33,963 nt of DNA from Phycisphaerae bacterium (GCA_014379105.1 JACMML010000352.1:1-33963), one strand, 5' to 3'. Positions 24,860 to 33,699 are shown, numbered from the stretch's first letter. The notes: a model not told the origin generated them from the letters alone. A program made the numbers and translations.

Positions 24860-24982
24860 AAATCCGAATGACGAAACGCAGAAATCCGAATCAAACACGA
24901 ATGACGAACGCGCGTTTTATTCGTCATTTTCCGTTTCGGATTTGATTCGAATTTCGGATTTCGGATTTCGTCATTCGGATTT
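24860..24982. repeat. Nested inverted-repeat element (AATCCGAATGACGAA family)
   Basis: A 123-base AT-richer island between GC-rich genes. The outer arms AAATCCGAATGACGAAA (24860-24876) and TTTCGTCATTCGGATTT (24966-24982) are perfect 17-bp reverse complements. Inside, GAAATCCGAATCAAA (24881-24895) pairs with TTTGATTCGAATTTC (24941-24955) with one mismatch, and AATGACGAA (24900-24908) pairs with TTCGTCATT (24920-24928). The whole can fold into one long cruciform or hairpin. It lies between the protease and fucosidase genes and could end or stabilise transcripts. The words TTTCGGATTTCGGATTTCG also form short tandem repeats. No transposase is nearby. Confidence 0.85.
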
Positions 24983-25026
24983 TCCCGGTATTCTTAGCGG
25001 CCCAAGTTCTAACCGGCGGTAACCAT

Positions 25027-27270
25027 ATGATGCTCCGAACCTTCGTCGCTATCGTTGCGCTTCTTTGTCTAACCATCCACTCCTATTCGGCAAACCCAAT
25101 GAACGATCCGTCCAAGCTAACGCTCTGGTTTGATGCCCCCGCTAAGGTGCCGATGAACGAGGCGCTGCCGGTGGGCAACGGGCGGCTCGGCGGCCTGGTG
25201 TTCGGCGTGCCAGAGGCGGAGCGCATCGTGATCAACGACGACAGCCTCTGGACGGGCGACGACAACCCAGGCGGCGATTACAAAGCCATGGGCGCGTATC
25301 AGGTGCTTGGCGATCTCAACATCGCGCTGCCCGGCCACGAGAACCCAACAGAGTATCGCCGCGATCTGAACATCGCCGATGCGACCTCGCATGTGACCTA
25401 CACAGTGAACGGAACCAAGTACACGCGCGAGGTTTTTGTTTCGCATCCGGCGCAAGTGCTCGTGGTGCGCATGACTGCCGACAAGCCCGGCAGCTACACC
25501 GGCAGCGTGTCGTTCGCCGACGGGCATCAGGCCCCGACCGTCGCCACGGGCAATCAGCTGGCGGCTGCGGGCAAGCTTGCCAACGGGATGCTGCATGAAA
25601 CGCAGATCATGGTGCAGAACCAAGGCGGCTCGATGAGTGCCGCGGACGGAAAGATCGAACTATCCGCCTGTGACAGCGTGACGATCATCCTCGCGGGCGG
25701 GACGAATTACGCGATGAATCACGCCGCCGGCTATCGCGGCGAAGACCCGCACGCGCGACTCACGCAGCAGATCAAGTCCGCCGGCGAAAAATCATTTGAC
25801 GCGCTGCGAGCGGAGCATGTCGCCGATTTCAAGAAGCTGTTTGATCGGGTGTCGCTCGATCTGGGCGCATCAAAACCGGAGCAAAAAACGCCGCCCACCG
25901 ATCTGCGCAAAGCAGCCGCCAACAAAGCGACCGACCCCGAGATGGAACAATTGCTGTTCCAATTCGGCCGCTACCTGCTGATCTCCAGCTCGCGTCCCGG
26001 CGATCTGCCGGCGAACTTGCAGGGCATCTGGAACGAGAAGAACACCCCGGCCTGGAGTTCGGACTATCACTCCAACATCAACATCCAGATGAACTACTGG
26101 CCGGCGGAAGTGACGAACCTAGCGGAATGTCATACGCCGTTCTTTGATCTGATCCGCAGCCAGATCCCGTCGTGGCGCAAGCTCACGGCGGCGTCGAACG
26201 ATTTCAAGACCAATAAAGGCGGCATGACCGAGCGCGGCTTTGCGATCCGCACATCCCACAACATCACCGGCGGAATGGGCTGGAAGTGGGACAAGACCGC
26301 CAACGCCTGGTACTGCCAACATCTGTGGGAACACTACGCGTTCGGCCGCGACAAGGAATATTTGAAAGACGTGGCGTATCCGATCATGAAAGAGACTGTG
26401 GAGTTCTGGGAAGATCACCTCAAGACCTTGCCGGATGGAAAACTCGTTGTCCCCAACGCGTGGTCGCCGGAACACGGACCAACAGAGGATGGCGTCACCT
26501 ATTCGCAGCAGATCGTGTTTGATCTGTTTTCCAATTACGTATCCGCCAGCGACGCGCTGGGCGTCGACAAGGAATATCGCGCCAAAGTGATCGCGATGCG
26601 GGATAAGCTCGCTCAGCCGGGCATCGGCAGCTGGGGTCAATTGATGGAATGGATGTCCGAAAAGACCGGTGAGAAGGACGCCAAGGGCGTTGCTACTGCA
26701 CTCGATACGCCGCAGGACCATCATCGACATACGTCGCACCTGTTCGGCGTATTCCCGGGCACCTCGATCACGCTCGCGGCGCAGCCGAAGCTCGCAGAGG
26801 CGGCGCGGGTGTCGCTCGCGGCTCGGGGCAACTCCGGCGACGTGCGCGAGTGGTCGTTCGCATGGCGCACGGCGCTGTGGGCGCGGCTGCGCGACAGCGA
26901 GAAGGCGTATAGCCAGATTCAGCAACTGTTTGCCGATCGCAACACGTGCAAAAATCTATTCGGCCTGCACCCGCCGATGCAGATCGACGGCAACTTCGGA
27001 ATCACGGCGGCCATTGCGGAGATGCTGGTGCAGAGTCATGACGGCGCGATCGACCTGCTCCCCGCCCTCCCTGCGGCTTGGCCAACTGGAAGCGTGAAGG
27101 GGCTGCGCGCCCGCGGCGGATTTGAGGTGGATATCACGTGGGCGGACGGCAAACTCGTTAACGCGACGCTCCGGGGCAGCCCGGGGCTGCAAACGCGGGT
27201 TCGCTATGGACCGGTGGAAAAGGTCGTTTCAATCATTAACGCCCATGGCGAAGCGAGCTTTGTTCCCTGA
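25027..27270 (+). CDS. Exported glycoside hydrolase family 95 (alpha-L-fucosidase-like)
   Basis: A 747-residue protein, close to the usual GH95 length. A signal peptide ([17 protein letters not shown]) leads to the conserved N-terminal domain [40 protein letters not shown] and DDSLWTGD. The (alpha/alpha)6 barrel has [72 protein letters not shown] (family catalytic Glu region), [15 protein letters not shown] and [19 protein letters not shown] (family Asp region). GH95 inverting enzymes remove terminal alpha-1,2-fucose or, in some members, galactose. The enzyme should act in the periplasm or outside. The ATG pair at 25027/25030 has no strong ribosome-binding site. No fucose catabolic genes are adjacent. 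Confidence 0.95.
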   Translation: MMLRTFVAIVALLCLTIHSYSANPMNDPSKLTLWFDAPAKVPMNEALPVGNGRLGGLVFGVPEAERIVINDDSLWTGDDNPGGDYKAMGAYQVLGDLNIALPGHENPTEYRRDLNIADATSHVTYTVNGTKYTREVFVSHPAQVLVVRMTADKPGSYTGSVSFADGHQAPTVATGNQLAAAGKLANGMLHETQIMVQNQGGSMSAADGKIELSACDSVTIILAGGTNYAMNHAAGYRGEDPHARLTQQIKSAGEKSFDALRAEHVADFKKLFDRVSLDLGASKPEQKTPPTDLRKAAANKATDPEMEQLLFQFGRYLLISSSRPGDLPANLQGIWNEKNTPAWSSDYHSNINIQMNYWPAEVTNLAECHTPFFDLIRSQIPSWRKLTAASNDFKTNKGGMTERGFAIRTSHNITGGMGWKWDKTANAWYCQHLWEHYAFGRDKEYLKDVAYPIMKETVEFWEDHLKTLPDGKLVVPNAWSPEHGPTEDGVTYSQQIVFDLFSNYVSASDALGVDKEYRAKVIAMRDKLAQPGIGSWGQLMEWMSEKTGEKDAKGVATALDTPQDHHRHTSHLFGVFPGTSITLAAQPKLAEAARVSLAARGNSGDVREWSFAWRTALWARLRDSEKAYSQIQQLFADRNTCKNLFGLHPPMQIDGNFGITAAIAEMLVQSHDGAIDLLPALPAAWPTGSVKGLRARGGFEVDITWADGKLVNATLRGSPGLQTRVRYGPVEKVVSIINAHGEASFVP

Positions 27271-27361
27271 CACAATCTTTCGGCGCTGGCTGCGTTACAA
27301 CAAGCGGCGTTACAACACCCCGACACATTCGCGGGTATGACTGGTACGGAGATGCGCTGCC

Positions 27362-27868
27362 ATGGAACAACTGACCCGACGACAAGCCCTGACCATCGCC
27401 GCCGCCACGTATGCGGCCTGCGCGTGTTGTGCGGACGCTGCCGACGAGCCGGGCGCTGAGAACCCGCCAGCCGGTGGTGGGGACAAGCCCAAAGGGCCGG
27501 CGCCCAAAGAAATCAACATCGGCAAGCCGGGCGATTTTGCTAAACCGGGCTTCTATGACAAATTTCGCGACAGCCAGATCTTCGTGGCGCGAATTGAAAA
27601 CAAGCTCGTTGCGATGTCGTCGCGCTGCACGCACAAAAACTGCGCGGTGAGGTTGAAGGACGGGAGCACCACGATGCTCCGCTGCCCGTGTCATAAAGCC
27701 GAGTTCGCCGAGCATGGACAGCCGGTAAGCGGCCCGGCGAAAGTGGCGCTGCCTCGGTTCGCGCTGAAACAAAACAGCGACGGAACCATCACCGTTGAGA
27801 CGACCACGAGCTTTGCCGAGAAGCAGTGGGACGACCCGGCGGCGTCCATCACGATCCCCGCCGCCTAG
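27362..27868 (+). CDS. Tat-exported Rieske [2Fe-2S] protein
   Basis: A 168-residue protein with a Tat signal (LTRRQALTIAAATYAACACC) and a Pro/Gly-rich linker, then one Rieske domain. Cluster ligands are Cys89 and His91 (SRCTHKNC) and Cys108 and His111 (RCPCHKAEF). Cys94 and Cys110 are placed to form the disulfide of high-potential bc-complex-type Rieske proteins. After the cluster, EHGQPVSGPAKVALPRFAL is standard. Without a cytochrome b or oxygenase partner next door, it could be a soluble or anchored electron carrier, and its partner is unknown. The ATG has GGAG about 10 bases upstream. The stop is shared with the convergent minus gene as CTAG. Confidence 0.93.
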   Translation: MEQLTRRQALTIAAATYAACACCADAADEPGAENPPAGGGDKPKGPAPKEINIGKPGDFAKPGFYDKFRDSQIFVARIENKLVAMSSRCTHKNCAVRLKDGSTTMLRCPCHKAEFAEHGQPVSGPAKVALPRFALKQNSDGTITVETTTSFAEKQWDDPAASITIPAA

Positions 27869-28806
27869 CGGGTTTGTGCATCCTTCAGCGCCTTCAGCAC
27901 CATCGTCCGGCCATCGAGCTCGTAGTCTCGGCGGTATACGCGCCGCACGAGCTCGGGTGAGATGGCTGTGTCGGATTCGCCGCCGTCGAGAACCGCACCA
28001 GACCGTCGCGCGATTGCGGCGAATCGCCCGGGGACGATTTTCACCGATAATTCCAATGGCCTGCCTGACGCGTCGAGATGCAAGACCGGATCGAGCTGCG
28101 CGAGGTGCGCCGGCGACTGCGGGATGACGAATGTCTGACTCCCAGGCACGATCGGTTCGACGACGCGCGCTTCGGCGGCGGCTGTGCGATAGATCCATTG
28201 ATCCACCTGACGATTCTCCGCATCCACGATGGTGACTGTCATGCGCGAATCGGTGCGTGAAAATTCGCCGCGCATCGGCACGACGGCCGCGATCGCGACA
28301 CCGCTGGCGAGCACGGCTGGAATCATCCAGCGCGATTTTGCCATGACAAGCCGGATCGCGAGCAACACCAGCGCCGTACCCACCGCCGCGATGACAATGT
28401 GGAATCGCGCCGCCGCCGGTCGCCCGGGCTGCCAGCCGTAGGTCGGCACGTACGCGTCCTGTAAATACATCGCAGATGTCAGCCCCGATGTCTCTGAATC
28501 AGGCTCCATCGTAATCGCCGGCCAGACCGCTAAGCGCTGCGGGATACCGTTCAGCGTGATGCCCGTCTCGGACGGCATCGTGCGCCAGTTCATCCACGGC
28601 ACGGTGACCGACGTTTTCCCCGGCGCCGGCCAATCAATGCCCAGGACGCCATTTCCGCGAAGTGAGATCAGTCCCGGTCGATCGGCGTGTAGGGAGAGTT
28701 CCGTATAGACGCCCGGCCTATACTCGCCATTCCCGACCGGCGCGACGTGCTGTGCAAATAGCGATGGCGTCATCAGGAGCAAGACCGCCAGAGCGCTGCG
28801 AAACAT
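27865..28806 (-). CDS. Exported membrane protein of unknown function, coupled to the debranching enzyme
   Basis: The ORF track extends to 29046, but ATG 28806 has a ribosome-binding site (CTGGAG), starts a signal peptide (MFRSALAVLLLMTPSLFAQ) and forms TGATG with the upstream stop; 313 residues result. The mature N-terminal part (VGNGEYRPGVYTELSLHADR, LGIDWPAPGKTSVTVPWMNW) looks like beta domains. Two membrane helices follow near residues 140-180 (FHIVIAAVGTALVLLAIRLV and MIPAVLASGVAIAAVVPM), and a C-terminal beta-rich region (TVTIVDAENRQVDQWIYRTA). I do not recognise the family. It is the second gene of the debranching-enzyme unit, and function may be linked to it only by transcription. Confidence 0.78.
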   Translation of the reverse strand: MFRSALAVLLLMTPSLFAQHVAPVGNGEYRPGVYTELSLHADRPGLISLRGNGVLGIDWPAPGKTSVTVPWMNWRTMPSETGITLNGIPQRLAVWPAITMEPDSETSGLTSAMYLQDAYVPTYGWQPGRPAAARFHIVIAAVGTALVLLAIRLVMAKSRWMIPAVLASGVAIAAVVPMRGEFSRTDSRMTVTIVDAENRQVDQWIYRTAAAEARVVEPIVPGSQTFVIPQSPAHLAQLDPVLHLDASGRPLELSVKIVPGRFAAIARRSGAVLDGGESDTAISPELVRRVYRRDYELDGRTMVLKALKDAQTR

Positions 28807-30719
28807 CACATCTCCAGTTCGATCGCCAGGCGAAGCACTTCTGACACGCTCCATGCCTGGGCGCACGCGCCAAGCGAGCGGTGCGGCGGCTGGGCTTCGT
28901 AGATCTCGGCGATCGAGCCGATGCAGCCGTCTTCCAGTGCGTCGATCAGCGGCTGAAGCCAGCGCCGGGCTTGCTCGACCGACGCGCGGGAGCGCCGATT
29001 CACGCGCAAGAACGCCTCCAGAAATGCCCCGATCGGCCACGGCCAAATCGTGCCGTTGTGATACGCGGCATCGCGCTCGAACTGTGAGCCGGTATACCGC
29101 GTGCTGTATTTCGGATGACCGGCCGAGAGCGTCCGCAGGCCGTATGGAGTGAGCAGGTCGCGCCGCACGACTTCAACCACCGCCTTCTGCTGTTCATCGC
29201 TAAGCGGAGAATTAGTCAGCGAGACGGCGAAAATCTGGTTCGGCCGGCACGCTTCGTCGCGACCGGTCTCGTTCACCACGTCCGCCAGCCCGCGGTGCGG
29301 GCTGATCCAGAACGTGCGCCGAAAACTGTCGGCCGCCTGCTTCGCGAGTTCGTCTTCGCCCATCAACACCAAGTCGTGATACCACAGCGCGTTAATCTCA
29401 ACGGCTTTGCCATGTCGCGGCGTGAAGACCACACCATTGGTCTTGGCATCCATCCATGTGAGTTGGCTGCTGGGATCGCCTTGCGAGATCAGCGCGTCGT
29501 TGGCGTCCATCTTGATGCCGAATCGCGTGCCGCGCCGGTAGCCGTCAATGATCTCGGCGCATGCGGGTCGGAGAATGGATTCAAAGGTCTCGTTGTCCCG
29601 GCTGCGCTTCAGATATTCAAAGACCGCGTGAACAAACCAGAGGCTCGCATCGACGGTGTTGTAGTGTGGCTGATTGGAGTAATCGTCAAAGACGTTGGGG
29701 ATCATTCCCTCGCTAACGAACTTGGCGAATGAGCAGAGCACGCGTCCGGCTTCGTCAAAACGCCCGGTGGATAGAAGCAGGCCGGGCAGTGCGATCATGG
29801 TGTCGCGGCCCCAGTCGCTGAACCACGGGTACCCGGCGAGGATGGTCTTGCCGTTGGGGTCGTCCGCGCTGGGACGGCCTACTACAAAATCATCCGCGGA
29901 CGCGATCAATCGCTGCTGCGTGCGGGACGGCGCGCTTTGCCCCGGCGTATTCTGCTGGCGCTTGGCGCATTCTGTGTCCCAGTCAAAGCGATCGACCGGC
30001 TCCAGTCCGGCCCAGAACACGACTGCCGTGGGTTCGGTAACTGAGATCGCGAAGTGCCCGGGGACGAAGAGATCCTCCGTGTCGTCCTGGCCGCGCTCGG
30101 TTTCGATGGCATAGTTAAAGTTGTACCACCAGTCTCCCTGGGCGACGAACCGCGTGCCGTCGCAGCGCATGAACAACTCATTGCCGTAGCGTCGCACCAC
30201 ACAGCCGCTCGGAAGCGGCCGCGTCTCCATCGAAGCGTCGGCGCGCAGCAACGAGTGAAAATCCCGCAGGCCAACGAACGGCTGAAGTCGAAACTCCACG
30301 GCCGCCGCGGCGATGCCAGGATTGATCTCGTACCGCACGCCAACGACGTTGCGCCCGTGACACAGCAGCACTTCCTTGGCGACGTGGACGTCTTCGGCGT
30401 CATATTCAAACCGCGTGGAGATTCCGTGCTGAAATCGGCCAAGAAACTGCTCGCCGTGGGGGACAATCACATCGCGGAACTGCGCCACGCCCAGCTCGAT
30501 CGACGACCCCTCCCGGTGAACTGATTCATTGATTCGCGAGAGCGCGACGATTCTTCCCACCGGCGGCAGCGTCGCGCCGACCAGCAGGCCGTGATAGCGT
30601 CGCGTATTGGCGCCGACAACCGTGGATGATGAAAACGCGCCGGTGCCGTTGGTCTGCAGCCATTCACGGCCGATCCACGGCTGAAGCTCGCCATATGTTT
30701 CAAACGAGTAAACGGCCAT
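28806..30719 (-). CDS. Glycogen debranching enzyme, amylo-alpha-1,6-glucosidase type (GH133)
   Basis: The ORF track (992 residues from 31784) includes 355 spurious residues antisense to the isomerase gene. ATG 30719 starts the true N-terminus, MAVYSFETYGELQPWIGREW, giving 637 residues. N-terminal domain: LQTNGTGAFSSSTVVGANTR followed by RYHGLL, the family mark. Glucosidase barrel: GYPWFSDWGRDTMIALPGLL, NTVDASLWFVHAVFEYL, DALISQGDPSSQLTWMDAKT and AAYHNGTIWPWPIGAFLEAF. The enzyme removes alpha-1,6-linked glucose stubs during glycogen breakdown in the cytoplasm. Its stop overlaps the start of the following membrane-protein gene (TGATG). It is divergent from the isomerase gene at 30831. Confidence 0.93.
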   Translation of the reverse strand: MAVYSFETYGELQPWIGREWLQTNGTGAFSSSTVVGANTRRYHGLLVGATLPPVGRIVALSRINESVHREGSSIELGVAQFRDVIVPHGEQFLGRFQHGISTRFEYDAEDVHVAKEVLLCHGRNVVGVRYEINPGIAAAAVEFRLQPFVGLRDFHSLLRADASMETRPLPSGCVVRRYGNELFMRCDGTRFVAQGDWWYNFNYAIETERGQDDTEDLFVPGHFAISVTEPTAVVFWAGLEPVDRFDWDTECAKRQQNTPGQSAPSRTQQRLIASADDFVVGRPSADDPNGKTILAGYPWFSDWGRDTMIALPGLLLSTGRFDEAGRVLCSFAKFVSEGMIPNVFDDYSNQPHYNTVDASLWFVHAVFEYLKRSRDNETFESILRPACAEIIDGYRRGTRFGIKMDANDALISQGDPSSQLTWMDAKTNGVVFTPRHGKAVEINALWYHDLVLMGEDELAKQAADSFRRTFWISPHRGLADVVNETGRDEACRPNQIFAVSLTNSPLSDEQQKAVVEVVRRDLLTPYGLRTLSAGHPKYSTRYTGSQFERDAAYHNGTIWPWPIGAFLEAFLRVNRRSRASVEQARRWLQPLIDALEDGCIGSIAEIYEAQPPHRSLGACAQAWSVSEVLRLAIELEM

Positions 30720-30830
30720 CACTGGAATCTTAGCGGGCGTGCCCGGACGCGGCGAGCGATTGCCATACTCATGTTGTAACCCCAAAGCGCAGCGATTATC
30801 GTCCACCGTTTCATCATCCAAGGAGTTTTC

Positions 30831-31580
30831 ATGCCCGGCCCGCTCGATTTTGGCGTTCAAAGCTATTGCTTCCGCGAGTTCAAGGACAACGCAACCGTCG
30901 CCCAGAAGGTGAAACAGATCGGCCTGGACAAAATCGAAGTCTGCGGCGTCCACGCCGACTTCTCCAAGCCCGAGGCGTTCGGGGATGTCGTAAAAACTTA
31001 CAAGGACGCGGGGATCAGCGTGATCTCCATCGGCGTGCAGACATTCACCGGCGCCGACAACGAAGAAGCCTGGTTCCAGTGCGCACAAGCCGCCGGCGCG
31101 AAGCACATCTCGGCACACTTCCAGATCGGCAGCTACCAGACCGCGATTAAGAAGACGTCGGCGCTGTGCCGCAAGTATGGAATCAAAGTGGGCATCCATT
31201 GCCACGGCGGCTATATGTTTGGCGGCTCGCCGGACGTGCTCGAGCATCTGATCGGCCTTGGCGAAGGGGAGATCGGTCTGTGCATCGACACCGCCTGGTG
31301 CATCCAGATCGGCCCGTGGCAAGGCCAGCCGGTGAAGTGGGCCGAAAAGTTCGCCGGCAAGATTTTTGGCGTCCACTACAAGGATTTCACCTTCGACCGC
31401 AACGCCCAATGGCACGATGTAGTCGTCGGCACCGGCAACTTGGACCTGCCCGCGTTCGTCAAAGCCCTCCAGAACGGCGGCTTCGATGGCATGTCGGTCA
31501 TCGAATACGAAGCCGACCCCAAAGACCCAGTGCCGGCGCTGACCAAGTGCGTACAGCAGATGCGGACGGTAACTATCTGA
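30831..31580 (+). CDS. TIM-barrel sugar phosphate isomerase/epimerase-like protein
   Basis: A 249-residue protein of the xylose-isomerase-like TIM-barrel superfamily (AP endonuclease 2 family). Strand-end metal-ligand candidates are visible in order: KIEVCGVHADF, KHISAHFQIG, KVGIHCHGGYM, IGLCIDTAWCIQIG, IFGVHYKDFTF and SVIEYEAD. Members isomerise, epimerise or dehydrate sugars and inositols with a divalent metal in the cytoplasm. The reaction here cannot be fixed. A good ribosome-binding site (AAGGAG) supports ATG 30831. The 111-bp spacer to the debranching enzyme is divergent. Downstream, 79 bases separate it from the antitoxin gene. Confidence 0.92.
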   Translation: MPGPLDFGVQSYCFREFKDNATVAQKVKQIGLDKIEVCGVHADFSKPEAFGDVVKTYKDAGISVISIGVQTFTGADNEEAWFQCAQAAGAKHISAHFQIGSYQTAIKKTSALCRKYGIKVGIHCHGGYMFGGSPDVLEHLIGLGEGEIGLCIDTAWCIQIGPWQGQPVKWAEKFAGKIFGVHYKDFTFDRNAQWHDVVVGTGNLDLPAFVKALQNGGFDGMSVIEYEADPKDPVPALTKCVQQMRTVTI

Positions 31581-31659
31581 ATGTCGACGAAGGCACGGAA
31601 AACTCGTTGTTTCTGATTGTAGATAGGCTAGACTGGATAGATTCATGCGGAGCGTATCC

Positions 31660-31905
31660 ATGGCCAGGACGACATCTGTCGGCATATACGAGGCTAAGAA
31701 CAAGCTTTCAGAGCTTCTCGATCGTGTTGAGGCCGGCGAGGTGATTAGCGTCACGCGGCATGGCAAGCAGGTCGCTTTGATCACGCCGGTCCATCACGAT
31801 AAGCCCAACGCTCAAGAGGCCATTGCCCGGGTCCGCAAGCTTCGGGTCGGTTCGCGCCTCAATGGTATGAACATCAAGCAACTGCGCGACGAGGGGCGAC
31901 GATGA
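31660..31905 (+). CDS. Phd/YefM-family antitoxin
   Basis: ATG 31660 (ribosome-binding site CGGAG, about 8 bases upstream) is preferred over 31645 because family members begin just before the S/TVGIYEAK motif; 81 residues. The N-terminal DNA-binding and dimer region is TTSVGIYEAKNKLSELLDRV followed by EAGEVISVTRHGKQVALITP. The C-terminal part (AIARVRKLRVGSRLNGMNIK) should wrap the toxin. It neutralises the PIN toxin encoded next and likely represses the shared promoter. The ATGA overlap with the toxin gene at 31902 is typical. The pairing of a Phd-type antitoxin with a VapC toxin is common. Confidence 0.9.
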   Translation: MARTTSVGIYEAKNKLSELLDRVEAGEVISVTRHGKQVALITPVHHDKPNAQEAIARVRKLRVGSRLNGMNIKQLRDEGRR

Positions 31906-32309
31906 GCTGGATCGCGGATTGTTCGGTAGCAATGACCTGGTGCTTCGAAGACGAAACAACCCCGCGCACCGAGGCTTTGCTGGATCGAACCGGCTCAGAA
32001 CCAGTCATAGTTCCTCTACATTGGCCGCTCGAAATTACGAATGTCCTGCGGACGGCGGTGCGCCGGGGACGCTTAACTGAGGCACAGTCGGTGAAAAAAG
32101 CCGCCGCTTTAATGTCGCTCCCAGTTCGATACGATTTATTAACACATCAAGTCGCGTTCACTACCACGTACCAACTGGCGCAGCGGCACAAGCTGACGAG
32201 TTACGACGCGGCTTATCTGGAGCTCGCCATTCGCCTTGGCGCCTCACTGGCCACGAACGATCGCGATCTCATCGATGCGGCGCGGAAGGCCGGGGTTCAA
32301 CTTTTGTAG
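31902..32309 (+). CDS. vapC: PIN-domain ribonuclease toxin (VapC family)
   Basis: A 135-residue PIN-domain protein, a metal-dependent RNase toxin. The acidic active-site residues are in their expected places: Asp6 (WIADCSVAMTW), Glu44 (HWPLEITNVL), Asp102 (TSYDAAYLELA) and Asp120 (LATNDRDLIDAA). Length and motif spacing are normal for VapC, so the toxin should be active. It overlaps the antitoxin stop by 4 bases, so its translation is coupled. Cleavage targets in the family are usually tRNA or rRNA; none can be named here. Confidence 0.92.
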   Translation: MSWIADCSVAMTWCFEDETTPRTEALLDRTGSEPVIVPLHWPLEITNVLRTAVRRGRLTEAQSVKKAAALMSLPVRYDLLTHQVAFTTTYQLAQRHKLTSYDAAYLELAIRLGASLATNDRDLIDAARKAGVQLL

Positions 32310-32353
32310 ACGGTCTTGGCTGGCTCTGTGTAGTCTGACGTCCAGAGACAATT

Positions 32354-32857
32354 ATGACCGACCCACCTCTCGACCCTCGCTTCATCGAGCGCCCGGATGC
32401 TTCACTCCGGACGTACTACATCATCGTTTCGCTCCTTTCCGGCCCGGGAATCTTTTTGGCACTTCCGCCATTCATGTTTCGGTTCTACACGCTGCGATAC
32501 CGGTTTGATGATGAAGGCGTGTGGATGTCATGGGGCGTTATATTCAAGCGGGAAATCTATCTCACCTACCGGCGAATCCAGGACATTCATGTCACGCGGA
32601 ACCTGATCCACCGCTGGCTGGACCTCTCTTCGGTCGCAATCCAGACGGCGTCCGGGTCGGCGGCGGCGGAGATGACGATTGAGGGCATTCGCCGGCCGGA
32701 GGCGCTGCGGGATTTCCTTTATCAAAAAATGCGCGGTGCCCGCGGCGAACCCGCGCCGCACGTCGAAGACCCCGCCGATGACGAAGCGCTGGTTCTCCTG
32801 CGGCAGATTCGCGACGACCTCGCGGCGCTGCGACATCGACAGGAGCCGCGACAATGA
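32354..32857 (+). CDS. Bacterial PH-domain membrane protein (YdbS-like)
   Basis: A 167-residue protein. The N-terminal region has a membrane hairpin (YYIIVSLLSGPGIFLALPPF), followed by a bPH_2 domain: YRFDDEGVWMSWGVIFKREI, YLTYRRIQDIHVTRNLIHRW, LDLSSVAIQTASGSAAAEMT and IEGIRRPEALRDFLY. A short, charged, probably helical tail follows (DEALVLLRQIRDDLAAL). It overlaps the next gene by 4 bases. Together they look like a pair of small YdbS/YdbT-type PH-domain proteins, whose molecular role is not established. The ATG has only a weak ribosome-binding site. Confidence 0.87.
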   Translation: MTDPPLDPRFIERPDASLRTYYIIVSLLSGPGIFLALPPFMFRFYTLRYRFDDEGVWMSWGVIFKREIYLTYRRIQDIHVTRNLIHRWLDLSSVAIQTASGSAAAEMTIEGIRRPEALRDFLYQKMRGARGEPAPHVEDPADDEALVLLRQIRDDLAALRHRQEPRQ

Positions 32858-33630
32858 ACGCCGACTCCGATCCGCCAACGACGCCGCCCGAGCGGATTAC
32901 CGAGCGGCCAACGGATCGTGCCGCTCGCTGGTTCTATCGCGGGCTCTGGCGATTCCTCGTCGATTGGCTGAGGGTGCCGGAAGACCGTCCTTCGTTGCCG
33001 GTGGAGCCGGGGCAGTTTCATTCCAGCTTCCGGCCGGCCGAGGGATTTCTGCGCTATCTCAAGTTCGGCTTCTGGATCGGCCTGACCCTTTTCGACGGCA
33101 TTCTGGCGATCACGTTGATCGTCATCTACGTCGCATCACCGATTGTTGGCCTGATCGTCACGCTGCCGATGCTGATCCTCATGATCCTGCCGGACATCGT
33201 GGCCTACGTCGCGATCCATCTGCGGTTTGATACCACCTGGTACGTGATGACCGACCGAAGCCTCCGACTGCGGCGGGGAATCTGGAGCATTCACGAAGTG
33301 ACGATCACTTTTGAGAATGTGCAGAACGTGAAAGTCACGCAAGGCCCACTGCAGCGCTGGTTCGGCATCGCAACGGTGGTCGTCGAAACCGCCGGCGGAG
33401 GCGGGACCAACGCCGACCCGCATCACGCCGGCCATCACGGCATGATCGAGGGAATCTCCAACGCCGAAGAAATCCGCGATCTCATTCTTCGCCGGCTCCA
33501 GCACAGCCGCAGCGCAGGGCTCGGCGACGAGGCGCACTTGGCATTACGGCCGACACCAGGATTTTCACCAGATCATGTGGCCGTGCTTAGGGAAATTCGT
33601 GAGCATGTCCGCGCCTTGGCGATGTCGTGA
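32854..33630 (+). CDS. Second bacterial PH-domain membrane protein
   Basis: A 258-residue protein, start ATG 32854 in an ATGA overlap. After a proline-rich cytoplasmic start (PPTTPPERITERPTDRAARW) come two membrane helices (FGFWIGLTLFDGILAITLIV and IVGLIVTLPMLILMILPDIV), then a bPH_2 domain: WYVMTDRSLRLRRGIWSIHE, VTITFENVQNVKVTQGPLQR and WFGIATVVVETAGG. A His/Gly-rich loop (NADPHHAGHHGMIEGIS) interrupts the usual end of the domain and could bind metal. The tail VAVLREIREHVRAL resembles that of the upstream partner (VLLRQIRDDLAAL), so the two proteins share PH and tail layout and probably arose by duplication or act as a heteromer. Confidence 0.87.
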   Translation: MNADSDPPTTPPERITERPTDRAARWFYRGLWRFLVDWLRVPEDRPSLPVEPGQFHSSFRPAEGFLRYLKFGFWIGLTLFDGILAITLIVIYVASPIVGLIVTLPMLILMILPDIVAYVAIHLRFDTTWYVMTDRSLRLRRGIWSIHEVTITFENVQNVKVTQGPLQRWFGIATVVVETAGGGGTNADPHHAGHHGMIEGISNAEEIRDLILRRLQHSRSAGLGDEAHLALRPTPGFSPDHVAVLREIREHVRALAMS

Positions 33631-33666
33631 TTTACGCGATCCAAGTAGAAACCTCGAACTAGAAAA

Positions 33667-33699
33667 CCCCGCCTCGATTTGAGGGCGGGGTCTTCTTTT
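33667..33699. terminator. Bidirectional intrinsic terminator
   Basis: CCCCGCCTC (33667-33675) and GAGGGCGGGG (33681-33690) form a strong stem with a single-base bulge and a 5-base loop. TCTTCTTTT follows on the plus strand, and the minus strand reads into TTTTCT after the same stem. It lies between the convergent PH-domain gene and rpsD, so it can serve both. Confidence 0.85.

Noticed and set aside
30720-31784. N-terminal 355 residues of the 992-residue minus-strand ORF
   Set aside because: They are antisense to the TIM-barrel gene at 30831-31580, which has a strong ribosome-binding site and a conserved fold. The debranching enzyme family starts at the MAVYSFETYG point.
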